This document shows positions 30,312-38,210 of a stretch of 62,167 nucleotides of DNA, piece by piece. The stretch is from a virus. Positions within the stretch are counted from its first letter, which is position 1. Every line of letters starts with the position of its first letter. The notes beneath the pieces are model-generated. The model was given only the letters and a program-made list of their open reading frames with translations. It ran no database searches and was not told the DNA's origin. Position numbers and translations under genes: made by a program. The stretch is taken from positions 1 through 62,167 of the IMG/VR virus record IMGVR_UViG_3300042549_002778. One strand, 5' to 3'.

Positions 30312-32434
30312 TGGCAAATGAACTTCCTCCCATTCCTGAAGGATTTGAACTTTACAAGGGAGGGGATGAATCTCTCCCAGAAATTCCAGAAGGCTTTCAG
30401 TTATCAACTGAAGAAAAACGACCTGAAGGCGGAGTTGGTGAAACCATAGCAGCCGGACTTCGTGGCGTTCGTGAAGCCATACCGTTTGGCCAAGATATAG
30501 GTGCGGCTGCGACTGCTCCATTTACTGGCCGTTCGTTTGGTGAAGAAAAGCGCCATCAAATGGAGAGAGATGTTCAGCTATCTAAAGAACATCCTTATGC
30601 TTACGGCGCAGGCATGGCCACTGGAATTGGCGCGCAATTGCTTGCGCCAGAAGTCGGCTTGGTCAGGTCTGGAATGGGATTTCCAGCTAAAGTTGCTGCC
30701 GGTAGTGCAGAGGGTGCGTTATACGGATTAGGTGAAGGCGTAACACCTGAAGAAAGACTTCAAAGCGCCAAAACGGGTGCTTTATTCGGTGCTGGCGCAA
30801 CCGCTGGGCTTACTGCGGCTGGAAAAGGTCTTGAGGCTGCTGGCGCTGGCGCAAGTCGTCTTTTTAGGGGTCCACAGGCGCAGGCGGAGCGGGCCATTGG
30901 TGAAGCTCTTGAAACTGACATTCGTCGTGAATCTGAAAGACTTACGCCACAAGAAATCGAAGAAGCAGTAAAACGCGGCCAGCCAATTCTTCCTGTTGAT
31001 GTTGGTGGTGGCACTCTTGCTGGGGAGCTTCGCAAAGCGACAAATATTTCCCCGGAAGCAGAAGCTACAATATATGGGCCGCTGAAAAAACGATATGTTG
31101 AGCAGCAGAAACGGTATCAGCAGCACCTTCAGGGCCTTATGGGGCATGATTTAGATGCGGCTGGTATGCAGGAGGATCTTCGCGAAATTGCCCGTGGTAT
31201 CAATCGCCCGGCCTATCGCGCGGCATATGATTCTCCAAATGCTCAAAATATCTGGAATCAGGAGCTTGCAAATATTGTCAATGCACCTGCGGTCCAAAGC
31301 GCCATTGAACCAGCAATGGTCAAGATGAAGAATAAAGCCGTCCTTGGCGAAGGGCCAGATATAGAGCCGATATTTGTTTCTGATACCAAAGGCAATGTAA
31401 GGCAGGGATTGCCTAAATCCCTTGAGTATTGGGACAACGTAAAACAGGCCATGGATGACAAGATAGGCGCTTTAAAGCGAGCCGGAGATTCATCTTGGGT
31501 GGATATAAATAAAATCAAAAACAGGCTAGTCGCGGCTCTTGATAAGTCTGTTCCAGAGTATGCGAAAGCTCGCTCTGGCGCAGCCATGATGTTTGGCGCT
31601 GACAATGCATTTGACGCGGGGCTTTCATTTCTTGGCACCAAAAGCACGTTAAATTCTGCTAAAATGAAAAAACTTGTTGAGTCCATGAAGCCAAATGAGC
31701 GTGAAGTATTTGCTCATGGCGTTGCGGCTAACATGCTTTCACGTATTCGCGACCGCAGAGAACGATCAGATATATCGAAGCTTTTTGACTCCCCCGAAGA
31801 GCGTGAAAAGATTTCCATGGCCCTTGGGCCAGAAAGAGCGGCAAAGTTTGAGGCTTTCCATCGTGTAGAAAACATAATGGATAGAGCCTATCAGGCTGTG
31901 GTATCCAATTCTACGACTGCCAAACAATACGCGCGATCTCAGGATCAGGGATACGCAAGAAAGATTATAGGAAGGTTGCCTTATATGGGAGGCGAGGCCG
32001 GTTTGGCTGGCGCATATTCGCACTCTCTATCTCAGGCAATACTTCCTGTTCTACTGGATTTGACCGGGACGACAATAAAGCACGTTTCTGATAAACGCAG
32101 AATGGCTTCTGTTGAGAAGCTTGGGGAAATGCTGGTTTCTCCCGATCCAGCCGTCAGGCAGCAAGTCATGGATATGATTTCTTCCAAGCCGTCTGCAATG
32201 CAGAAGCTGCGTAACATTGATGCATCCTTGCGCAGGATGGCAATTGTTGGCGGCGTTGAGCTAAATAGAGAAGAAAGAAAGTCTGGTGGCAAGGTTTACC
32301 CTGCCAAGCGCCTTTCATTGCTGGAAAAGGCTGCGCTTAAAGCTCATAATGACCTCGCAAATGGTTCTAGGCCACTTATGGAGATGTCGGACGAGCAAAT
32401 CGCCGCCGGCCTACATGACGCTAAAGAAGGATAA
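30311..32434 (+). CDS. putative ejection/internal virion protein
   Basis: A 707-residue protein; its ATG overlaps the previous stop (TAATG). The N-terminus has two copies of LP.IPEGF.L. A Gly/Ala-rich stretch (about 60-190: AYGAGMATGIGAQLLAPEVG, GALFGAGATAGLTAAGKGLE) could insert in membrane. A long helical, charged body follows, with a GG motif near the end (RKSGGKVYPAK). The Gly/Ala zone plus helices is the style of podoviral ejection proteins. No catalytic residues are recognised. Confidence 0.58.
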   Translation: MANELPPIPEGFELYKGGDESLPEIPEGFQLSTEEKRPEGGVGETIAAGLRGVREAIPFGQDIGAAATAPFTGRSFGEEKRHQMERDVQLSKEHPYAYGAGMATGIGAQLLAPEVGLVRSGMGFPAKVAAGSAEGALYGLGEGVTPEERLQSAKTGALFGAGATAGLTAAGKGLEAAGAGASRLFRGPQAQAERAIGEALETDIRRESERLTPQEIEEAVKRGQPILPVDVGGGTLAGELRKATNISPEAEATIYGPLKKRYVEQQKRYQQHLQGLMGHDLDAAGMQEDLREIARGINRPAYRAAYDSPNAQNIWNQELANIVNAPAVQSAIEPAMVKMKNKAVLGEGPDIEPIFVSDTKGNVRQGLPKSLEYWDNVKQAMDDKIGALKRAGDSSWVDINKIKNRLVAALDKSVPEYAKARSGAAMMFGADNAFDAGLSFLGTKSTLNSAKMKKLVESMKPNEREVFAHGVAANMLSRIRDRRERSDISKLFDSPEEREKISMALGPERAAKFEAFHRVENIMDRAYQAVVSNSTTAKQYARSQDQGYARKIIGRLPYMGGEAGLAGAYSHSLSQAILPVLLDLTGTTIKHVSDKRRMASVEKLGEMLVSPDPAVRQQVMDMISSKPSAMQKLRNIDASLRRMAIVGGVELNREERKSGGKVYPAKRLSLLEKAALKAHNDLANGSRPLMEMSDEQIAAGLHDAKEG

Positions 32435-32439
32435 CGACG

Positions 32440-33363
32440 GTGCCCGATTCATATACGACAGGTAAACTTGGCCTTATCGAACCGGCCCGTGGCGGTTATG
32501 TAGACACATGGGATGAACCGCTATATGCCAATTGGCAGACGTTAGAGGCTGCTATTTCCGGCACGACAACCCTGACGTTGACAAATGCAAACGTCGTTTT
32601 GACAGTCCCGACGTTCCCGACAAACAATGATCCGCCGACCGTCTCTACGTCGTGTCAGAACCTTCGGCTTTATCTTACGGGCACGCTTGCGGCCAACTTA
32701 ACGGTTTTCATCCCGGCAACTGTAGGTGGCTTCTGGATCATTGATGATGCTACAATCGGTAGTTTTACTGTAACGATTAAAACGACTGCGGTTGGATCGA
32801 CGGGGGTTAATTCTGCCCAAGGAAAAAGCATAATTGTTTTTAGCGACGGAGCAAATGTTAAACTTGCCGATAGCGGTATTATTCCGCCAGTTCCTCTTGC
32901 GGTTCCAATTGGAACTATTCTTAGTTATGCGTCAAGTTCGTCTTTGCCGACCGGGTATTTAAATTGCAATGGAGCCGCAGTATCAAGAACTTTATATTCT
33001 GATCTTTTTTTAGTAATTGGGACAACTTGGGGCGTTGGAGATAATTCAACAACCTTTAATGTTCCTGATCTTCAAAACATGTTTATTCGAGGCGCGGGAA
33101 CTTCTCCTGTAGGAACATTTGAAGCAAACACGTTTGGTTCGCATACTCACGGTGTAAATGACCCCGGCCATACGCATACACAATCGCAAGGCCAACGTGG
33201 CGCTTTTGGTGGCGTTAACCCTGTTCCAAATGGTCTTACTGGCACCAATTATGTTAATCAGCCAGCAATTGCTTCAGCAACTACAGGTATAACAATCGCA
33301 AATTCGGGTGGTTCTGAAACGCGCCCGGACAATAAACGCGTTCTGTATATCATAAAAACATGA
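32440..33363 (+). CDS. tail collar-domain fibre protein
   Basis: A 307-residue protein with a GTG start and AAAGAAGGA upstream. The N-terminal half is a Thr/Val-rich beta domain. The C-terminal half has the phage tail-collar signature: PIGTILSYASSSSLPTGYLNCNG, then GVGDNSTTFNVPDLQNMFIRG and clustered His in SHTHGVNDPGHTHTQ, ending RPDNKRVLYIIK. In T4 gp12 the equivalent His residues bind metal along the trimer axis. It is probably a short fibre or fibre tip near the lysis genes. Confidence 0.78.
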   Translation: MPDSYTTGKLGLIEPARGGYVDTWDEPLYANWQTLEAAISGTTTLTLTNANVVLTVPTFPTNNDPPTVSTSCQNLRLYLTGTLAANLTVFIPATVGGFWIIDDATIGSFTVTIKTTAVGSTGVNSAQGKSIIVFSDGANVKLADSGIIPPVPLAVPIGTILSYASSSSLPTGYLNCNGAAVSRTLYSDLFLVIGTTWGVGDNSTTFNVPDLQNMFIRGAGTSPVGTFEANTFGSHTHGVNDPGHTHTQSQGQRGAFGGVNPVPNGLTGTNYVNQPAIASATTGITIANSGGSETRPDNKRVLYIIKT

Positions 33364-33485
33364 TGCATCCTGACGACTATGACCTTATTATTAAAATATG
33401 TAAGACCGTAGCCATAATATGGATGTGCGTTCTATGTTATAAACTAGGCCAAGGCGTCTACCTTGAGTTGAGGAATCTACAATGA
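33360..33485 (+). CDS. small membrane protein upstream of endolysin
   Basis: A 41-residue ORF whose ATG overlaps the collar gene stop and whose TGA overlaps the endolysin ATG. Residues 15-31 (KTVAIIWMCVLCYKLGQ) form one hydrophobic helix after a short acidic N-terminus. The perfect stop/start overlaps on both sides support translation. By position it may be a holin-like or lysis-control peptide; no family is recognised. Confidence 0.5.
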   Translation: MMHPDDYDLIIKICKTVAIIWMCVLCYKLGQGVYLELRNLQ

Positions 33486-34024
33486 ACATGGATTATTTCT
33501 TCGACCGTATAAGGCGCTCCTGTTTTGGCGGCAAAATGACCCAAAAACAGGTAGATGGCGTTAATAAAATCATCGCCTATCGCGATGAAAAATGGCCCAA
33601 AATGCCGGATACGGAACTGGCATATCTATTGGCTACCGTTATGCATGAGACGGCATTTACGATGCAGCCAATAAAGGAAATGGGCTCTCCGGCGTATTTC
33701 AGGACAAAGCGGTATGCGCCAAAATGGATCGGTCGCGGTTTAATCCAGATTACGTGGAAATACAACTACGAGAAATTCGGGATTGCGGACGATCCCGATT
33801 CCGCTCTCAAATGGCCCGTTTCTCTGGACATCGCCTTTCGCGGCATGATCTTTGGCATGTTTACGGGCAAGAAGCTGTCGGACTACATTAAGCCGGGAAA
33901 AGCTCCTGACTTTGTCGGCGCTCGTCGCATTATCAATGGCACTGACCGTGCAAGGCTTATTGCTGGCTATGCCAATTCCTATCTTGACGCTCTAACTCAG
34001 TCCAAGCAGGAGCCGGGAAAATGA
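33482..34024 (+). CDS. endolysin (GH19/lysozyme-like)
   Basis: A 180-residue muramidase-like protein without a signal peptide. Residues 48-75 (LAYLLATVMHETAFTMQPIKE) hold the likely catalytic Glu, and KWIGRGLIQITWKYNYEKFG carries the GRG.IQ.T..NY signature shared by GH19 chitinase-like and related phage endolysins. LARRIING-type helix GARRIINGTDRARLIAGYA completes the fold. It would cleave peptidoglycan at lysis. Lacking an export signal, it depends on a holin, for which candidates flank it. Confidence 0.85.
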   Translation: MNMDYFFDRIRRSCFGGKMTQKQVDGVNKIIAYRDEKWPKMPDTELAYLLATVMHETAFTMQPIKEMGSPAYFRTKRYAPKWIGRGLIQITWKYNYEKFGIADDPDSALKWPVSLDIAFRGMIFGMFTGKKLSDYIKPGKAPDFVGARRIINGTDRARLIAGYANSYLDALTQSKQEPGK

Positions 34025-34161
34025 GAGAAACTTTCGTATATCTGCTAGTGGCAGCTATGTATTCTGTCATATTACTTAGCTTTAGCGTTCTGGCGGGTTG
34101 CGAAAGCGCCAAGTATGTTGAATGTGTTATGCGAGATAACACCAGAAACCCCTGCAATTAG
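34021..34161 (+). CDS. small lipoprotein (lysis-cassette)
   Basis: A 46-residue ORF overlapping the endolysin stop by ATGA. It has a signal sequence (FVYLLVAAMYSVILLSFSVLAGC) ending in the lipobox LAGC, so the mature protein would be a lipid-anchored peptide of 18 residues with two more Cys. Small lipoproteins beside endolysins are often outer-membrane spanins, but a better spanin pair follows at 34371-34767, so this may be an entry-exclusion or lysis-timing lipoprotein. Confidence 0.55.
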   Translation: MRETFVYLLVAAMYSVILLSFSVLAGCESAKYVECVMRDNTRNPCN

Positions 34162-34170
34162 GAGGCTGAT

Positions 34171-34374
34171 ATGCACAATTTGCTTGTAAACTGGAAAACC
34201 ACGATCTCCGGCCTTATCCCGCTTGTGGCTTATGGCCTAAACTATGCCGGTCTTTGGCCTAGCGTTATTCCGCTTCCGCCGTTTGATCAGGTCTGGCCGT
34301 TTGTTCTGGCTATTGTCGGAATCGGTGGCGCGGCAAAAGATAGCAATGTCACTGGTGGCAATATTCAGCAATGA
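34171..34374 (+). CDS. putative holin
   Basis: A 67-residue protein with two predicted transmembrane helices (TTISGLIPLVAYGLNYAGLW and VWPFVLAIVGIGGAA) joined by a Pro-rich turn, and a polar C-terminus. AGGAGG precedes the ATG. Size, topology and place between endolysin and spanins fit a class II-type holin that opens the inner membrane at lysis. No sequence family is certain. Confidence 0.6.
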   Translation: MHNLLVNWKTTISGLIPLVAYGLNYAGLWPSVIPLPPFDQVWPFVLAIVGIGGAAKDSNVTGGNIQQ

Positions 34375-34586
34375 ACATCATCATCTCGATCCTGATTGGC
34401 CTTCTTATATCGGCATATGTAGTCTACAAAATAGGAACGTCGATATCCGAAGAAATGGGCAAGATGGAAGCTGAGAATGATCGTCTAAAAAAAGACATGG
34501 ATATCGCCAAGAAACGTGCAGAGGAAATGGCGAAGGATCTTTCCCGTGAGGATGTTGTTGACGATCTTCGTAATGGCAAGTTCTAG
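34371..34586 (+). CDS. inner-membrane spanin (Rz-like)
   Basis: A 71-residue protein with an N-terminal transmembrane anchor (IIISILIGLLISAYVVYKIG) and a periplasmic coiled coil (MEAENDRLKKDMDIAKKRAEEMAK). It is short for an Rz protein but has the right topology. The outer-membrane partner begins inside it in another frame, as in lambda Rz/Rz1. The start overlaps the holin-like stop by ATGA. The spanin pair would fuse inner and outer membranes, which implies a Gram-negative host. Confidence 0.68.
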   Translation: MNIIISILIGLLISAYVVYKIGTSISEEMGKMEAENDRLKKDMDIAKKRAEEMAKDLSREDVVDDLRNGKF

Positions 34587-34767
34587 CTTGGCCGGATGTT
34601 CTACTCAAATACAGGCGGGGAATGGTTGTCCCCCGCTTGTTCAGTATAGCGCGCAGACACAGCGCAAAGCTGCCGACGAGCTAGAGAAGATGCCCAAGGA
34701 CTCCGTCGTCGCCAAAATGATCGTGGATTACAAGAAGACCCGCGACGCCTGTCGCATTACGATGTAA
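34546..34767 (+). CDS. outer-membrane spanin lipoprotein (Rz1-like)
   Basis: About 73 residues, starting within the inner spanin gene in a different frame. The GTG at 34546 is preferred because AAGGA lies eight bases upstream; ATG 34552 or GTG 34516 are alternatives. The signal MLLTIFVMASSSLAGC ends in a clear lipobox, followed by a mature lipoprotein with CPPLVQYSAQTQRKAADELE and a helical end. It would sit in the outer membrane and bind the Rz-like protein. Its stop region overlaps the convergent leftward gene by 11 bases. Confidence 0.7.
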   Translation: MRMLLTIFVMASSSLAGCSTQIQAGNGCPPLVQYSAQTQRKAADELEKMPKDSVVAKMIVDYKKTRDACRITM

Positions 34768-35380
34768 GATCGTCTACCGATGTCACCACGGCATCCATGC
34801 GGGCCGTCTCAATGATCGGCTTTCCGTAGGGGTCTTTTGGGTCTTGGGCAATCCATTGAACAGCGACGGGTCCAACTCCCTCCGCCATCCAATATCGAGC
34901 GCCACCGCCCGGCTTCCCATCCCAAGCCTGTAGATATGTAAACCTCAAAACATTGTTGTAGATCACGCCCGTCTGCACGCGGAAGGTATCAACCAGGGCT
35001 TCTACGCAGACAATCTGCACGCCCTTTGCCATTGCCGGCGGCCATGATTGCAGAAGGCTCATTTTTGGGTAGCAAACGAATGTGCCCCCAATGTCAAAAT
35101 ATTCGCCCCATCCGATGGGCGGAGACATTACGACCTTCTTGCCGGGGTAGTCATCCCGCCATTCGTTAATCCCGCTTCCGGCGTTGTATCTATAATACCA
35201 TGTGTCTTTCCATGTCAGATGCGCGTCATAGTCAATGTAGAGCATTGAGTCTGACCCGGCATCATAGGCGAAAACCGCTGTGATCGGCGGCATTGAATCG
35301 TCCAGCGCCGTGTAGTCAAAGCGCCTCAATTCGTTTGTTTTGAATATCGGCCAGTAGGCCGGCATAAATATTTTAGACAT
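34757..35380 (-). CDS. hypothetical protein, end of leftward operon
   Basis: A 207-residue protein rich in aromatic residues (YWPIFKTNELRRFDYTALDD, WKDTWYYRYNAGSGINEW, RYWMAEGVGPVAVQWIAQDP). It probably folds as a beta domain. No motif or family is recognised and no signal peptide is present. It is the last gene of the leftward operon and converges with the spanin gene, overlapping it by 11 bases. The upstream gene overlaps its start by eight bases. Confidence 0.55.
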   Translation of the reverse strand: MSKIFMPAYWPIFKTNELRRFDYTALDDSMPPITAVFAYDAGSDSMLYIDYDAHLTWKDTWYYRYNAGSGINEWRDDYPGKKVVMSPPIGWGEYFDIGGTFVCYPKMSLLQSWPPAMAKGVQIVCVEALVDTFRVQTGVIYNNVLRFTYLQAWDGKPGGGARYWMAEGVGPVAVQWIAQDPKDPYGKPIIETARMDAVVTSVDDLTS

Positions 35381-35570
35381 TTTCAGTCACCTCCGGCAGG
35401 ACGGACATAACAACATCCAGCTTTTCCCATTCATCTGTTCCACGCTGAAGCTGTAGCTCCCATCCCACGTTTACATATGTGTCATTGCCGTCCTGATCTT
35501 TTTGGATCTGCCAGTGCTGGACGACGCGCAAATCTGTTACGGCGGGTATCTTTGGCTTACGGGCCGGCAT
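35373..35570 (-). CDS. small hypothetical protein
   Basis: A 65-residue protein (TDLRVVQHWQIQKDQDGNDTYVNVGWELQLQRG, quoted in part) predicted as a small beta sheet. It overlaps genes on both sides by 1-8 bases, so it is translated as part of the leftward operon. Its function is unknown; it may act with the protein encoded at 34757-35380. Confidence 0.5.
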   Translation of the reverse strand: MPARKPKIPAVTDLRVVQHWQIQKDQDGNDTYVNVGWELQLQRGTDEWEKLDVVMSVLPEVTENV

Positions 35571-36049
35571 TAAAACTTGCTCCTTATTGAGGCAATCAGA
35601 GAAGATATCGGGTTAGCTGTAAGCGAATGGCTTACAGGCTTAACCTTGACTGTCCGGTAGCTATCGCAGGGCTTGACGCCAAGGTTGACAAGGTCGTCAT
35701 AACGCAGGGTCGTTTTTGCGTTGTAGTATTTGGAGATATTGGGCTCCAGCCGCTGCCTGATCTGGACCGGGAGATTGCTCATCATAATGGCCGTAATGTC
35801 CGGCCTGACCATCCCAGTATCCTTTTCGTATGCCTGATGGGCTTTAACCACAGCATTAGGCCCTACGCATACTTTAGGAACTGATAAAGCCAGCACGCAA
35901 GCTGATCGGCAAGATCCAAGGATTTTAACCTGTCGGCCTTCCAGGCTATACTGGTAAGCCATTTCTTCATACTTTTTAACCAATCCGCCGCCGTCTTCAT
36001 AGATGGCAACCGGTTCGTGGTTTGGTGGGGGTGCAACAAAATCGCCCAT
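35570..36049 (-). CDS. ClpP/crotonase-fold protease-like protein
   Basis: A 159-residue protein. GGGLVKKYEEMAYQYSLEGR, then ILGSCRSACVLALSVPKVCV, then GPNAVVKAHQAYEKD follow the order of ClpP/SppA-like (COG3904-type) proteins: a Gly-rich strand, a Cys-x-Ser-Ala block with the likely nucleophile Ser, and a His before Gln. No signal peptide is seen. GAATGGAG lies seven bases upstream of the ATG. A protease role, for example on host proteins or the prohead, is inferred; loss of activity is possible. Confidence 0.55.
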   Translation of the reverse strand: MGDFVAPPPNHEPVAIYEDGGGLVKKYEEMAYQYSLEGRQVKILGSCRSACVLALSVPKVCVGPNAVVKAHQAYEKDTGMVRPDITAIMMSNLPVQIRQRLEPNISKYYNAKTTLRYDDLVNLGVKPCDSYRTVKVKPVSHSLTANPISSLIASIRSKF

Positions 36050-36070
36050 GATTTTCCTCCATTCCCCACC

Positions 36071-36098
36071 AATCTAGCCTAATCTGACAAAATGTCAA
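36071..36098 (-). promoter_or_regulatory. leftward promoter with overlapping palindromic operator
   Basis: On the minus strand TTGACA (36093-36098) is followed after 16 bases by TAGATT (36071-36076), a moderate sigma70-like promoter for the ClpP-like gene. The 13-base palindrome TGACAAAATGTCA (36085-36097) overlaps the -35 box. The same 13-mer occurs at 40347-40359 next to the Cro-like gene. It could be an operator for that regulator; no binding has been shown. Confidence 0.55.
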
Positions 36099-36099
36099 A

Positions 36100-36450
36100 T
36101 TATTTTACGGGAGTGACCTTTTTAGCCGTTGGAACAGGCGCAGCCGCCGCTATTTCTGCCTCAAGGCCCTTTTCCAGAATGTCATTGATCCGCGCCATAG
36201 TCGGGTTGCTGGGCTGGAACTCAGACACAAGCGGCTCATGGTCGCCGCCAATGGCGTAATCCGCAGAAAGGGCAAGCGCACGCTCAATGATGCGCTCCCG
36301 GCGGACCTCGTCGTCTGTATAGGGCTCATTCCCACGCCCATGCGCCTCGCGGGAAGCCTGAACCGCGTTTCTGGCGATCGACCGGCAACGGGTCTCCAAA
36401 TCCACGCTGGCGTTTGTAACAACCGCCAGACGGGCAACGTCAATGCTCAT
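36100..36450 (-). CDS. hypothetical helical protein
   Basis: A 116-residue, mostly helical, mildly acidic protein (CRSIARNAVQASREAHGRGN, RIIERALALSADYAIG) with an Ala/Pro/Lys-rich C-terminal tail. AAGGAGAACCAAA precedes the start, a ribosome-binding context shared with other leftward genes. Its first codons overlap the small membrane gene upstream. Function unknown. Confidence 0.55.
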   Translation of the reverse strand: MSIDVARLAVVTNASVDLETRCRSIARNAVQASREAHGRGNEPYTDDEVRRERIIERALALSADYAIGGDHEPLVSEFQPSNPTMARINDILEKGLEAEIAAAAPVPTAKKVTPVK

Positions 36451-36613
36451 TTTGGTTCTCCTTTCGCACTTGAATGATCGTGTTTACTTTCGGGCCAGTG
36501 CGCTGCCCAAAAGGATTCCTGCGAATTTTACGTTTGATGGCAGCAAACACGCCAGACGCGGAAATGGCCATAAGGGCTCCGGTTAAAGATAGCCCGATAT
36601 AGACCAACGTCAT
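36440..36613 (-). CDS. small membrane protein
   Basis: A 57-residue ORF with one transmembrane helix at the N-terminus (LVYIGLSLTGALMAISASGV) followed by a strongly basic tail (AIKRKIRRNPFGQRTGPK), predicting an N-out, C-in orientation. Its ATG overlaps the stop of the upstream secreted protein (ATGA) and its stop overlaps the next gene. Host-membrane modification or superinfection exclusion is possible, not shown. Confidence 0.5.
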   Translation of the reverse strand: MTLVYIGLSLTGALMAISASGVFAAIKRKIRRNPFGQRTGPKVNTIIQVRKENQNEH

Positions 36614-37023
36614 TGCATTGATTCCTGCATAAGCATCATTTCGTATTCGCGGTTATCTGTATCAATCTGATTCTGAAGCTGCTGCAAAAGCATCATGTCT
36701 TCAGCGTCAGTCTGAGCAGCCTTTAGCTCATCAATCTGACGCTGCAATTCTGCGCTGTTGTCAGAATCATCATTGAAGGGTCCGCCATACACGCGGGGAC
36801 CATAGGGAGAGAACTGATTCCGCCCACTGTATGGGCTGAACCTGTTGCCGTACGGCCCAAACCGATTGCATGGGCTGTCCGGGTAAAAGCAGTTATTCCA
36901 CTTCGACCAAGGGTTGTTTATGCCGTCTGGCGCAAACCGATTGCTAGACAGGCTACCGATGTAGTCATCCGCCATAGCGCCCGTTGAGGCGATCAGGGCA
37001 ACCGCAAGAATCAGTTTACGCAT
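36610..37023 (-). CDS. secreted/periplasmic protein
   Basis: A 137-residue protein from the ATG at 37023, chosen because GGAGG lies five bases upstream. It has a signal peptide (MRKLILAVALIASTGAMA) with an AMA cleavage site. The mature part has Asn/Pro/Tyr/Phe-rich repeats (NRFAPDG, NRFGPYGNRFSPYSGRNQFS), then a Gln/Glu-rich helix. Asn-Pro-Tyr repeats occur in small secreted alphaproteobacterial proteins, so the gene may be host-derived. It could alter the envelope of the infected cell. Confidence 0.62.
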   Translation of the reverse strand: MRKLILAVALIASTGAMADDYIGSLSSNRFAPDGINNPWSKWNNCFYPDSPCNRFGPYGNRFSPYSGRNQFSPYGPRVYGGPFNDDSDNSAELQRQIDELKAAQTDAEDMMLLQQLQNQIDTDNREYEMMLMQESMQ

Positions 37024-37075
37024 GTCATCCTCCATATGTATAGCATTTGCTATCATGCATGGCACAGTCTGTCAA

Positions 37076-37432
37076 TTATTCAAACATGCCACGCCGGGGC
37101 GGCAACGGCATCTTTTCTTTCTTTTCCCGCTTTGGAAATCCGCGAGACTGAATTTTCTGTTTCGGGACATGCGCCCCGATGTGACGCGCCTCTACACGTT
37201 TCGCTTTTGCGATCATAGCCACGTCTTCTTTTGTCTTTTCTGCATGACATGGGATGCAAAGAAGTCGGCTATTTTCGAATGTTGGTTCTCCCAAGAGCCC
37301 GTCTGCGCGGATATGGTCTATCTGAAACTTGGTGCAAAGCGCGCCACATCCTTCGCAAAATACCTGTCCGCCTACGGTCGCAGCCTTGATCCGCTGAACC
37401 ATGACGGCTTTGGTAAAGTTACGCCTAGCCAT
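37076..37432 (-). CDS. HNH endonuclease
   Basis: A 118-residue HNH protein: CEGCGALCTKFQIDHIRADGLLG (first Cys knuckle plus DH), FENSRLLCIPCHAEKTK (Asn and second knuckle with His). The tail is Lys/Arg-rich. It overlaps a second HNH gene by eight bases. It may serve in packaging, in recombination beside ERF/YqaJ, or as a mobile nuclease. Confidence 0.75.
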   Translation of the reverse strand: MARRNFTKAVMVQRIKAATVGGQVFCEGCGALCTKFQIDHIRADGLLGEPTFENSRLLCIPCHAEKTKEDVAMIAKAKRVEARHIGAHVPKQKIQSRGFPKREKKEKMPLPPRRGMFE

Positions 37433-37772
37433 TGAACATTAGCTCTATAATATCTGGATGCTTTGACAGATAATCCGCAGGAAACCTAATTCCTTTTATT
37501 GTTAAGCTTCCAATGCCGTCACCAAGTATCTTATTATCCCAATCATCTTTTGTTCTACCATCGGTAAGATGATGGCAAAAAGCACAGCATAAAACTAAAT
37601 TATCTACTGAATCATTTCCTTTATCACATTTAGGAATTATATGGCACCTTTCTACATAGCCATAGTCCTTGCCACATTCCATACATTCATATTTCTTACC
37701 TTTATATCCACGACTCTTATGATAATTATAAATAGCCAACTTACTTGGCATGTTACGTTTTTGTTTAGCCAT
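37425..37772 (-). CDS. HNH endonuclease, second copy type
   Basis: A 115-residue protein from the second Met. CMECGKDYGYVERCHIIPKCDKG and NLVLCCAFCHHLTDGR provide two Cys knuckles and the catalytic His-Asn-His arrangement. It is noticeably AT-rich against both neighbours, suggesting recent arrival. Its sequence differs from the adjacent HNH gene, so this is not a tandem duplication. A selfish homing role is likely. Confidence 0.75.
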   Translation of the reverse strand: MAKQKRNMPSKLAIYNYHKSRGYKGKKYECMECGKDYGYVERCHIIPKCDKGNDSVDNLVLCCAFCHHLTDGRTKDDWDNKILGDGIGSLTIKGIRFPADYLSKHPDIIELMFNG

Positions 37773-37968
37773 CATTCATTTCCAAGGTTTGGCAAATTGC
37801 ATGTTCAATCAGCCACGATTGGGATCTTCCCGTTCTACGTGATAGTTGACGTAACCTTTTCAGGATCGGTGCAGATATCCTTACGTTAAGCTGAACCTTT
37901 ACAATTTGCGTTCGGCTCTCTCTGTTGCCTCGCGGCTTTGTTGTTCGCTGAATCGCATCTTGATCCAT
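37765..37968 (-). CDS. ribbon-helix-helix DNA-binding protein (start uncertain)
   Basis: The last 48 residues (VQLNVRISAPILKRLRQLSR, then RTGRSQSWLIEHAI) match a ribbon-helix-helix fold: a basic strand and two helices with G-x-S/T-x-S at the turn. Such proteins are dimeric operator-binding repressors. The ATG at 37968 gives 67 residues but overlaps the next upstream gene by 70 bases; an ATG at 38037 would overlap more. It may regulate the operon or accompany the HNH element downstream. Confidence 0.5.
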   Translation of the reverse strand: MDQDAIQRTTKPRGNRESRTQIVKVQLNVRISAPILKRLRQLSRRTGRSQSWLIEHAICQTLEMNDG

Positions 37969-38210
37969 TCGAGTTTGACCTTGGCTAGGTTGGCTGCTGT
38001 CTTTGCTTCTACCATCTGGGTTATAAAGGCCATCCATTCGGGAGAAGACTTGACGGTTAGCTCCGCTTTGCTAACCGCCATGTCCCCAAGGACAGCCATT
38101 TTCTGGGCCAGAACGGCGCTTTTTGTCTCTTCAAACATACGCGCCGTGCTGTCCAGTTCAACCCATTCTTTCGCAGCCAATCTATACCGCTCAGAAAGGG
38201 TCTCTGACAT
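37899..38210 (-). CDS. hypothetical helical protein of recombination operon
   Basis: A 103-residue all-helical protein (SERYRLAAKEWVELDSTARM, QKMAVLGDMAVSKAEL, ANLAKVKLEWIKMRFSEQQS). It sits directly downstream of the single-strand-binding-like and ERF genes, which suggests an accessory role in recombination. No catalytic or DNA-binding signature is clear. Its last 70 or more bases overlap the RHH gene in another frame. Confidence 0.6.
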   Translation of the reverse strand: MSETLSERYRLAAKEWVELDSTARMFEETKSAVLAQKMAVLGDMAVSKAELTVKSSPEWMAFITQMVEAKTAANLAKVKLEWIKMRFSEQQSREATERAERKL

